Assembly: GCF_016918075.2 (NCBI RefSeq)
Contig: NZ_JAERPS020000010.1
Coordinates: 1 to 64,000 of the forward strand
Length of the DNA: 64,000 bases
Origin: Rheinheimera maricola
GTDB taxonomy: Bacteria > Pseudomonadota > Gammaproteobacteria > Enterobacterales > Alteromonadaceae
Direction of reading: 5' to 3'
Shown: positions 47,085 through 54,919 of the stretch, piece after piece
How positions within the stretch are numbered: position 1 is the first letter of the stretch
Layout of the letters: the number at the start of each line of letters is the position of its first letter
Position numbers and translations under genes: made by a program
The notes under the pieces: generated by a model
What the model saw: only the letters and a program-made list of their open reading frames with translations
Told to the model about the DNA's origin: nothing
Database searches by the model: none

Positions 47085-50000
47085 CTACACTTTAATTTCC
47101 TGTACCGCATGCAATACCCGTTTAACTGATATCGGATACGGCGTGCCCAGTTGCTGGGCATGTAAGGATACTTTCAGCTCCTGCAGCATCCAATAAATTG
47201 CCTGTACGGGCTCGGGTAGCACTTTAGCACCGGCAAATTTACCCAGCAGGTTGTTATAAGCATCAAAGGCTTTTTGATACTCGTGCATCAATAAACGATC
47301 GCGCTGCGGATCAACCGGCAACTTTTCCAGCCGCTTTTGCATCGCCTGCAAGTAGCGCAGTATATCATCCAGCCGTGCGGCGCCATGCTCACTGACAAAG
47401 CCTTTAAAGATCAGCTCGTTCAGTTGTTGTTTAATATCGCCCTGCGACTGCACATGGGCTAGATCGACTTTACCCTTTAAACGCTTTTGCATGTCATGGC
47501 ACAGCGTTAAAATTTGTTCTACTTTAAGCGCTATGGCCAGTACCGTGTCGCCAAGCTCTGCTCGAACTTTTTCTTTTAGTGCAACAAATTGCGACTCGTT
47601 TTGCGGCAAAGCGTCATTATCAATAAATGCATCCACGCCGGCGGCGATACAGTCATCTATCAGCTCTAACACCCGCCCAAACGGATTAAAATACAGCCCC
47701 AGCTTGGCTTTATTCGGCAATGATTCCTGCAGGTATTTAACCGGCGACGGAATATTCAGTAGTAATAGCCGCCGTAAGCCACGCCGGGTACTCTCTAATG
47801 CCTGCTGCGGGTTATCCAGTAATTTTATCGCTACCGAGTTACGCTCATCAACCAGAGCCGGAAAGGCTTTAATTTCATAACCGGCTTGCAACTTTACGTA
47901 TTCGCGCGGCAAGGTGCCAAAGCTCCACAGCGTTAAACTGTCTTGCTCTATACCCTGCTCCGCAACCTCACTTAAGCTTTGCTGCACTTCGCCCTGCAGG
48001 CCTTGCTTGAGCAGGCTGAGCGAGCGGCCCTGACGCAACGTTGTGCCTTTATCATCCACTACTTTAAAATTTATTTTTAAATGCAGTGGCAAGCCGGTTA
48101 AATCCCAGGCATCTTCAGGAATAGTAACACCAGACATACGCTTTAACCGCTGCGTTATAACATCAAGCAACTTGCCCTCGTCCGGGTTCAGCGTTTGCAT
48201 TAACGCATCAGCATAATTTGGTGCCGGCACAAAGTTACGCCGGTATTGCTTGGGCAGGGATTTTATCAGCGCCACCAGCAATTCATGACGCAGCGCCGGG
48301 ATCAACCAATCAAAACCACTGTCGTTCAGTTGATTTAACAGCGCCAGCGGAATAATCACGCTGACACCATCGTCTACCTCGCCGGGCGCAAAATGGTATT
48401 CCAACGGCAGGGTTAAATTGCCCTGGCGCCAGCTTTCGGGGAATTTATCAGCGGTAATATCGCTGGCATCGCGATTAAGCAAGCTGTCGGGATCAAAATT
48501 CAGAAAGCTCGCATCTTCACTGCGTTTTTTCTTCCACCATTTAGCAAAATCGATGCGGTTGTTAGCCCACTGGGGCACCCGCTCGCTATAAAACGCCGCC
48601 AGCGTATCTTCATCCACCAGAATGTCGCGCCGGCGTGACTTTTCTTCCAGCGCAGTAACATCATCAATTAAACGTTGGTTATGCTGCAAAAAGCTGTCGT
48701 TAGTGCCCAGTTCCTGATTAACCAGCGCTTCGCGGACAAACAGCGTATGGCACACAGCCGGGTCTATCTTGCTGTAAAGTACAGCGCGTTTAGGCACAAT
48801 AACCAAGCCGTACAAGCTGACTTGCTCATAAGCGATAACGGCGCCGCGCTTTTTCTCCCAATGCGGTTCGCTGTAGCTGCGGGTAACCAAATGCTCGGCC
48901 AGGGGCTCTATCCACTCCGGCTCTATTTTGGCTAGAGTACGGGCATAAAGCTTACTGGTTTCTACCCACTCAGCAGCGGCTACCCATTTGGGTTTGCGTT
49001 TAAATAAATGGCTGCCGGGAAACACGTAAAAGCGAGTTTGGCGCGGGCCTAAATAATCCGCTTCTGTGTCTTTAAAACCAACCTGACCCAGCAAACCGCT
49101 TAACACCGCCTGATGAATGGCCTGATATCCGGCCGGTTGCGGGTTAAGTGTATAGCTTTGCTCCTGCATTAGCTGGGTAAGCTGACCGGTAAGGTCTTGC
49201 CACTCACGTACACGCAGATAATTTAAAAACTCCTGCCGACACAGACGGCGAAATTGGTTGTTACTTAACTGTTCTTGCTGCTCTTGCAAGTACTGCCACA
49301 GCTTCAGCCAACTAGCAAAGTCGGAATCCGGATCAGCAAAACGCGCATGGAACTGATCGGCTTTTTGTTGTTTATCTAACGGCCGTTCACGCGGATCCTG
49401 AATTGATAACGCTGCAGCAAGTACCAAAAGCTCGTTTAAACCGCCGCTGTCAGCGGCAAACAGCACCATCCGCGCCAAACGCGGATCTATTGGCAACCGG
49501 GCTAGTTTATTACCCAAATCTGTTAGTTTAATGCCAGCTTTATCGCGCTTTAGCGGTATAGCGCCGAGTTCTTCCAGCAGTTTAATACCGTCATTAACAA
49601 AGCGGCTGTCCGGCTTTTGTAAAAATGGGAAGGCTTCAATATCGCCCAGGCCCAGCGCCAGCATTTGCATGATCACCGAGGCCAAATTAGTGCGCAGTAT
49701 TTCCGGATCGGTAAACTCAGGCCGGCCGTTAAAATCCTCTTCGCTGTATAGGCGGATACAAATACCAGCAGCAACACGGCCACAACGGCCTTTACGCTGA
49801 TTGGCACTGGCCTGGCTGATGGCTTCTATTGGCAGTTGCTGCACCTTAGAGCGGTAACTGTAGCGCGATAAGCGTGCTGTGCCGGGGTCGATAACGTAGC
49901 GAATACCGGGCACCGTTAGCGAGGTTTCTGCCACGTTAGTGGCCAGCACAATTCGCCGGCCGGTATGGCTTTGGAATATACGGTTTTGCTCAGCCGCACT

Positions 50001-50972
50001 TAAGCGGGCATACAGCGGTAATACTTCGGTATGCGGTAGTTTAAGCTTTTCCAAGGCATCGGCGGTATCGCGAATTTCACGCTCGCCGTTTAAAAAAATT
50101 AAAATATCGCCTGGCGGCTCACAGTACAGCTCGTCTACTGCGTTAAAAATGCCCTGCAGTTGGTCGGCATCTTTATCATCCTGTTCACTTACCGGCCGGT
50201 AACGGGTTTCAACCGGAAAGGTGCGGCCAGATACTTCAATCACAGGAGCATTGAAAAAGTGTTTGGAGAAGCGCTGCGGATCGATGGTAGCCGAGGTAAT
50301 AATCAGCTTTAAATCCGGTCGTTTTGGCAGCAACTGTTTTAAATAACCCAGCAAAAAGTCGATATTCAGGCTGCGCTCGTGCGCCTCATCGATAATTAGC
50401 GTGTCGTACTGGTTTAAAAACCGGTCTTGTTGAATTTCTGCCAGTAAAATGCCGTCAGTCATCAGCTTAACAAAGGTATTGTCGCTGGTGTGATCGCCAA
50501 AGCGGATTTTATAGCCGACCTGATTACCCACCTGACATTGCAGCTCTTCTGCTATGCGGTCACAAACACTGCGCGCAGCCAAACGCCGCGGCTGGGTATG
50601 GCCTATCATGCCAGCGACACCACGGCCAAGCTCAAGACAGATTTTCGGAATTTGCGTGGTTTTACCCGAACCGGTTTCACCGGCAATAATCACCACCTGA
50701 TTGGCAGCAATAGCGGCTTTAATATCTTCTTTCTTTTCAGACACCGGCAGCTGTGGCGGATAACTGACTTTGGGCAACGCCTGCGCCCGGCCAGCGCGCA
50801 ATGCTTCTGAGCGGCCAATTTCGGCAGCGATGCGCTGCAATTGCGTGTTTCTAGCCTCATCAGCCAAGTTCCTGCAATTTTGTAAGCGCCGGCGCAAGCG
50901 AAACTGGTCTTTTAATAGACAGTGCGCAATACGGGAAATTAGAATGGGTACGGAGATAACAGCTTCAGACAA
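47085..50972 (-). CDS. hrpA: ATP-dependent RNA helicase HrpA
   Basis: HrpA is a large DEAH-box helicase. The motifs GETGSGKTTQIP (motif I), DEAHERS (motif II), SATID and QRKGRCGRVAAG (motif VI) lie in order, followed by HA2, OB and the C-terminal DUF3418 region. The start is unclear. A TTG at 50972 has GAGGG seven bases upstream, but this site is part of the terminator stem of the CBS gene. An ATG at 51002 lies ahead of that stem and has no ribosome site. With either start the protein is about 1300 residues. Confidence 0.93.
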   Translation of the reverse strand: MSEAVISVPILISRIAHCLLKDQFRLRRRLQNCRNLADEARNTQLQRIAAEIGRSEALRAGRAQALPKVSYPPQLPVSEKKEDIKAAIAANQVVIIAGETGSGKTTQIPKICLELGRGVAGMIGHTQPRRLAARSVCDRIAEELQCQVGNQVGYKIRFGDHTSDNTFVKLMTDGILLAEIQQDRFLNQYDTLIIDEAHERSLNIDFLLGYLKQLLPKRPDLKLIITSATIDPQRFSKHFFNAPVIEVSGRTFPVETRYRPVSEQDDKDADQLQGIFNAVDELYCEPPGDILIFLNGEREIRDTADALEKLKLPHTEVLPLYARLSAAEQNRIFQSHTGRRIVLATNVAETSLTVPGIRYVIDPGTARLSRYSYRSKVQQLPIEAISQASANQRKGRCGRVAAGICIRLYSEEDFNGRPEFTDPEILRTNLASVIMQMLALGLGDIEAFPFLQKPDSRFVNDGIKLLEELGAIPLKRDKAGIKLTDLGNKLARLPIDPRLARMVLFAADSGGLNELLVLAAALSIQDPRERPLDKQQKADQFHARFADPDSDFASWLKLWQYLQEQQEQLSNNQFRRLCRQEFLNYLRVREWQDLTGQLTQLMQEQSYTLNPQPAGYQAIHQAVLSGLLGQVGFKDTEADYLGPRQTRFYVFPGSHLFKRKPKWVAAAEWVETSKLYARTLAKIEPEWIEPLAEHLVTRSYSEPHWEKKRGAVIAYEQVSLYGLVIVPKRAVLYSKIDPAVCHTLFVREALVNQELGTNDSFLQHNQRLIDDVTALEEKSRRRDILVDEDTLAAFYSERVPQWANNRIDFAKWWKKKRSEDASFLNFDPDSLLNRDASDITADKFPESWRQGNLTLPLEYHFAPGEVDDGVSVIIPLALLNQLNDSGFDWLIPALRHELLVALIKSLPKQYRRNFVPAPNYADALMQTLNPDEGKLLDVITQRLKRMSGVTIPEDAWDLTGLPLHLKINFKVVDDKGTTLRQGRSLSLLKQGLQGEVQQSLSEVAEQGIEQDSLTLWSFGTLPREYVKLQAGYEIKAFPALVDERNSVAIKLLDNPQQALESTRRGLRRLLLLNIPSPVKYLQESLPNKAKLGLYFNPFGRVLELIDDCIAAGVDAFIDNDALPQNESQFVALKEKVRAELGDTVLAIALKVEQILTLCHDMQKRLKGKVDLAHVQSQGDIKQQLNELIFKGFVSEHGAARLDDILRYLQAMQKRLEKLPVDPQRDRLLMHEYQKAFDAYNNLLGKFAGAKVLPEPVQAIYWMLQELKVSLHAQQLGTPYPISVKRVLHAVQEIKV

Positions 50973-50998
50973 AACAACGCCCTCGTTAACAGAGGGCG
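50971..50998 (-). terminator. terminator of the CBS gene that contains the hrpA ribosome site
   Basis: On the minus strand CGCCCTC/GAGGGCG with a seven-base loop (50978-50998) is followed by TTGTTTTG. The 3' arm supplies the GAGGG ribosome site for the TTG at 50972, so folding would hide it. Confidence 0.6.
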
Positions 50999-51039
50999 CC
51001 ATGCTACCAAGAGCAGGAGGTAAAAATCCAGCGCTAACG

Positions 51040-51459
51040 CTAACCGACTTTACCGTAATGTGAATGAAGCTCTTTATCTATTGCACGCAGGACGTCTGAG
51101 CGGGTAATAATACCGAGCAAATAACCATCGTCATCAACCACCGGGTATAGCTTTGGCTTGGCTTTCAACATAATTTGCGCCAGGTCGATAATGCCATCGT
51201 AATCTTTTACCGTTAGCACGGCCGTGTTCATCACATCGGCAACTCTGGCAGCCTGCTGATCGTGGTAGGTTGACATTAACATGCGCTGCAAACAGTCTTG
51301 CTCAGAAATAAAGCCGATTATTTTTCTATGTTCATCTATAACCGGGCCACCGGTTTGCCGGCCTTTGATTAGCCGGTCAACAGCCATTTCCACCGGCATC
51401 TCTGCGGTAAAGGTTACCGGATGCCGATGCATATAATCTGCAACTTTAAGTAAATCCAT
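51040..51459 (-). CDS. CBS-domain protein
   Basis: The 139-residue protein consists of two CBS domains in tandem (VADYMHRHPVTFTAEMPVEMAVDRL and VADVMNTAVLTVKDYDGIIDLAQ), which bind adenine nucleotides as a Bateman module. No catalytic domain is fused. It is common beside hrpA in gammaproteobacteria in this position, and its partner protein is unknown. Confidence 0.88.
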   Translation of the reverse strand: MDLLKVADYMHRHPVTFTAEMPVEMAVDRLIKGRQTGGPVIDEHRKIIGFISEQDCLQRMLMSTYHDQQAARVADVMNTAVLTVKDYDGIIDLAQIMLKAKPKLYPVVDDDGYLLGIITRSDVLRAIDKELHSHYGKVG

Positions 51460-51534
51460 GCTTCCCCCTGCACTGTAGTACTGAGCATCAGGCTCTTGTT
51501 AAGGTTAGCCGACTTTAGCCGCTTTGCAGTATAT

Positions 51535-52554
51535 TCAGCTTTTAGTTGCAAAGATTTCGCTTTGCACTTCACCGCCTTCAGTTTTTAACGCGCGGTACAT
51601 ACCTTCGGTGTTAAACACCCAACTAAGTTGGCCTTTGTTATCAACAACAATAACGCCGCCGTCTCCCCCAACCTGCTTTAGCTCAGCCAGCACCTGTTTG
51701 GCGGCAACTGCGGCAGGAATTTTCTGATATTTAACCCGGGCACAAATATCACTGGCAACCTGATAACGGATAAAAAACTCACCATGACCGGTAGCAGACA
51801 CTGCACAACTACTATTATCGGCAAAATTTCCGGCACCAATCACCGGCGCATCACCAATGCGTCCATAACGCTTGGCGGTCATACCGCCAGTAGAAGTAGC
51901 CGCAGCCAGGTTGCCTTTTTTATCTATCGCTACCGCACCAACGGTGCCCATCTTCCAGGCTGGATCGTAAGGCACCGCAGCCTGATGTGGCTGTGGTACT
52001 AACGCTTGCTTTGCCCGTTTGAGCGCTTCATAGCGAAATTCGGTATTAAAATAGCTGTTATCTACCAACTCAAGTTGCTGCTCTTTGGCAAACTGCTCGG
52101 CGCCCTTTCCAGCTAGCATCACATGTACCGATTTCTCCATTATCGCCCGCGCCAAAAGTATCGGATTCTTTACATTAGTTACCGCTGCGACAGCACCGGC
52201 ATTGCGACTTTCTCCGTCCATAATTGATGCGTCCAATTCATGGCGTTCATCAAAAGTGTATACCGCACCCTTACCCGCATTAAACAACGGTGAATCCTCC
52301 AGTATAGTTACCGCAGCAGTCACCGCATCAACACTACTTCCACCTCGTTCTAATACAGAATAACCTTGGCTCACAGCGTGGGTCAGCATGGCATGGTAAG
52401 CCTGCTCTTGCGCCGCAGTCATGGTGTCACGACTGATGGTGCCAGCACCGCCATGGATCACAATTCCAATAGGTGTTTTCGCCAACGCCAAAGTAAAAAA
52501 CGTATTTAATACAACAGTACAAAGTAAAACGGACATTATTATTGTTTTCATCAT
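51535..52554 (-). CDS. periplasmic isoaspartyl peptidase/L-asparaginase
   Basis: This type-2 asparaginase family Ntn hydrolase removes N-terminal isoaspartyl residues. It has a signal peptide (about residues 1-25), IHGGAGTI, GKGAVYTFD, the self-cleaving nucleophile Thr in KMGTVGAVAID, and TSTGGMTAKRYGRIGDAP. The length of 339 residues with signal fits. The ATG has GGGAAC upstream, and another ATG one codon later is possible. It adds to the periplasmic peptide-processing set along with Ggt. Confidence 0.92.
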   Translation of the reverse strand: MMKTIIMSVLLCTVVLNTFFTLALAKTPIGIVIHGGAGTISRDTMTAAQEQAYHAMLTHAVSQGYSVLERGGSSVDAVTAAVTILEDSPLFNAGKGAVYTFDERHELDASIMDGESRNAGAVAAVTNVKNPILLARAIMEKSVHVMLAGKGAEQFAKEQQLELVDNSYFNTEFRYEALKRAKQALVPQPHQAAVPYDPAWKMGTVGAVAIDKKGNLAAATSTGGMTAKRYGRIGDAPVIGAGNFADNSSCAVSATGHGEFFIRYQVASDICARVKYQKIPAAVAAKQVLAELKQVGGDGGVIVVDNKGQLSWVFNTEGMYRALKTEGGEVQSEIFATKS

Positions 52555-52715
52555 CGGTTCCCGTGCTAGCTGATACTTATTTGTACTTGATCTAACACAA
52601 ATTCACAACCGGCTGTCACATTAGCAATATTCAAGCCCACCCTATCTGTTTATAACCTGTGGTTTCAAACTTACTACACTATAATAAAATATAACCTGCG
52701 CAGAGAGAGCGTTGT

Positions 52716-53894
52716 ATGAGCAGATTTAAACGAGTTGTCACTGCAGCAAGCCTGATAGCATTGTGTTCATGCCAATCGTTGTCGCCAGGCCAGCGTGTAT
52801 CATCAGAGCATTTATTCGTTGACCTGCAATTAGCGGGTGAAACAACGCAACCTGAAACGGCCGAGCAAATCTTCGCATTGCCGCCACAAACCAAAGTGCA
52901 ACTCAATGAGCTACTGAGCTCAAACCAATCCGTAGAACAGCGAACCAAAGCCGTACTTAAATTAATATTTTCTTATGCTCAAGATGGTTTGTTGTATGAC
53001 AACGAAGCTACAAAAACAGCCGGCGAGACTATCGCGTCGGGTAAGGCGAATTGTCTGAGTCTATCGATATTAACTTATAGCATGGCAAAAGAGCTGGGAA
53101 TGGTGCCGGTATTTCAGGATGTGAAAATCCCTGAGTATTGGACCAGTATGCTGCGACAAACTTGGCTAAACGGTCATGTTAATGTTCGTTTAAAACAGAA
53201 CCGAAATCTTGAAGGCGTAGCCGGATTTGTGTTGTTAGGCAATGACATTGTTGTCGACTTCGACCCTTACAGTCTAAAACAAAAGTTTCCGGAGAAAACT
53301 ATTAGTCAGCAACGGATAGTGGCAATGTTTCACAACAACAAGGCTGCGGTTGCGTATGCGCAGGGCAACATGGCAAAAGCATACACCTATTATCAAGCTG
53401 CCGCTGCAGCAGATCCTGACTTTGCGGTCACTTGGTCAAACCTCGGTGTGTTATACCGTCAGCACGGCTTGCCTGATCTAGCAGAAAAAAGTTATCGACA
53501 CAGCTTAGCATTAGATCCTTACTCGACTAATGCACTTGCCAATCTGGCATTTCTGTATCGCCAACAGGGCGACATAGAACGTGCCACCCCAATTGAGCAA
53601 AAAGTGATGCTAAAACGGCGCAGTAATCCTTACTATCATCTGATGTTAGGCAACGAAGCATTCATTCGCAACGAGCACGAAAACGCAATATCTCATTTTA
53701 AAAAAGGCATTTCGTTGGATCAAAATAACCACGAGTCATATTTTGGTTTAGCCAAAAGTTTTTACGCATTAAACGACGACAAGTTGGCAGAATATTATTT
53801 AGAAAAAGCACATCATTATGCCCTGTCAAAAGATGATCAACAAAGATATAAAAATAAATTATCTATCCTGAATCAAACAGCAAAAGCTTATTAA
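52716..53894 (+). CDS. transglutaminase-like/TPR lipoprotein
   Basis: The product has a signal ending in a lipobox-like LCSC (about residue 19). A transglutaminase-like N-terminal domain follows with Cys in GKANCLSLSILTY, His in NGHVNVRL and Asp in VVDFDPYS, a complete papain-like triad. From about residue 220 there are at least four TPR units (AAVAYAQGNMAKAYTYY, WSNLGVLYRQHGLPDLAE, ALANLAFLYRQQGDIER and others). The function is unknown; a periplasmic or envelope peptide hydrolase or cross-linker is possible. It is convergent with and overlaps the acyltransferase gene by four bases. Confidence 0.75.
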   Translation: MSRFKRVVTAASLIALCSCQSLSPGQRVSSEHLFVDLQLAGETTQPETAEQIFALPPQTKVQLNELLSSNQSVEQRTKAVLKLIFSYAQDGLLYDNEATKTAGETIASGKANCLSLSILTYSMAKELGMVPVFQDVKIPEYWTSMLRQTWLNGHVNVRLKQNRNLEGVAGFVLLGNDIVVDFDPYSLKQKFPEKTISQQRIVAMFHNNKAAVAYAQGNMAKAYTYYQAAAAADPDFAVTWSNLGVLYRQHGLPDLAEKSYRHSLALDPYSTNALANLAFLYRQQGDIERATPIEQKVMLKRRSNPYYHLMLGNEAFIRNEHENAISHFKKGISLDQNNHESYFGLAKSFYALNDDKLAEYYLEKAHHYALSKDDQQRYKNKLSILNQTAKAY

Positions 53895-54919
53895 ATTGGC
53901 CCAGCCACTGCGCCTCGCTGCTCTGGCATACCCATACTCAGTACATAAGGCTGCAGGCTTTGCTGCGCTGCCACAAAGTCTTGTTTTGAACTAAGCCCCT
54001 GCCAGCCAATCTGAATAAGACTTTGCGCCACCGCACCGCCTAAACCTGCGCCCGGGCCGAGCAAAATGATGCGCTCAGGCGCAAACTCTTTTACCGCAAC
54101 CTGCAGCGCTTTACTAAAATCGTAAGCCTGACAAACCTGATTTTGCAGCGTATAGCGCTGCAACGCGGCTAAATCACTGCCAAAATTCGGCCAAATCTGG
54201 CCACGACCATCAATTAACGGCAACTGCGGCTGGTTAAACCTCGCTGCCGGCCAAAGCGCCAGGGCTTTATCTGACGCTGCCTGCATAAAACCGCTGTGAA
54301 ATGCAGCATGGCCAGGTAGTAACAGCGGAAAACGTTCATCACACGGCGGTAATGCGGCCATCGCCGCTTTTACTGCCGCTTCACTGCCTGCCAGCACGGC
54401 ATAACCGCCATACACGATGGACATAAATAGCTCACCTTGGTGCAGCGCTAGTTGCTGTTGTACTAAAGCGTAGCGCTGCGCATCAGTTTGCCAGTTGTCA
54501 TTAATAACCGGGTAAATAAACTGCGCGCCGGCACCATCTGCGGTTAATTGCGCCATGTCGGTGACCAGTTGCATGCCGTTATCGGGCGCCAGCACACTGG
54601 CACAGCCCAGCGCGGTATACCAGCCCATTGAATTGCCGGTTACGGCCACCACCTCAAACTGTTCAGGGTCAATACTGCGATAATCCGCCATGCCGGCGGC
54701 AAAAATCAGCGCGGCAGCGTTTTCAGCTTTTAAATGCATGCTGCGGCTAAATACAGACTGTTGATCAAGCTCACTTACGCTAGCTAAACCGACAGCGGAG
54801 CGCACCGCATCAAACTGGGTCAGCAACGCTTTGTCAGCGCAGTTGTTGCTGATATAGCCCAGCTCTGCTTTGTTGTATGTGCCGCGGCCCGGACAAACCA
54901 CTAATGCGGTTTTTTTCAT
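53891..54919 (-). CDS. FabD-like stand-alone acyltransferase without the malonate arginine
   Basis: The protein has the malonyl/acyltransferase fold: the nucleophile elbow GNSMGWYTALG and the catalytic-His segment GHAAFHSGFM. Aligning the LV of LVTDMAQLT with that of LVEKRGNYM in this window's FabD puts Met opposite the Arg that holds the malonyl carboxylate, and the next residues do not supply an Arg. It therefore probably moves a non-carboxylated acyl group (inference). The ATG overlaps the stop of the E1 gene (ATGA), so the two are translated together. Confidence 0.65.
   Translation of the reverse strand: MKKTALVVCPGRGTYNKAELGYISNNCADKALLTQFDAVRSAVGLASVSELDQQSVFSRSMHLKAENAAALIFAAGMADYRSIDPEQFEVVAVTGNSMGWYTALGCASVLAPDNGMQLVTDMAQLTADGAGAQFIYPVINDNWQTDAQRYALVQQQLALHQGELFMSIVYGGYAVLAGSEAAVKAAMAALPPCDERFPLLLPGHAAFHSGFMQAASDKALALWPAARFNQPQLPLIDGRGQIWPNFGSDLAALQRYTLQNQVCQAYDFSKALQVAVKEFAPERIILLGPGAGLGGAVAQSLIQIGWQGLSSKQDFVAAQQSLQPYVLSMGMPEQRGAVAGPI

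Noticed and set aside
52679-52948. Minus-strand frame opposite the lipoprotein start
   Set aside because: It overlaps the signal peptide and ribosome site of the real plus-strand gene and encodes a Cys/Ser-rich protein without a domain.
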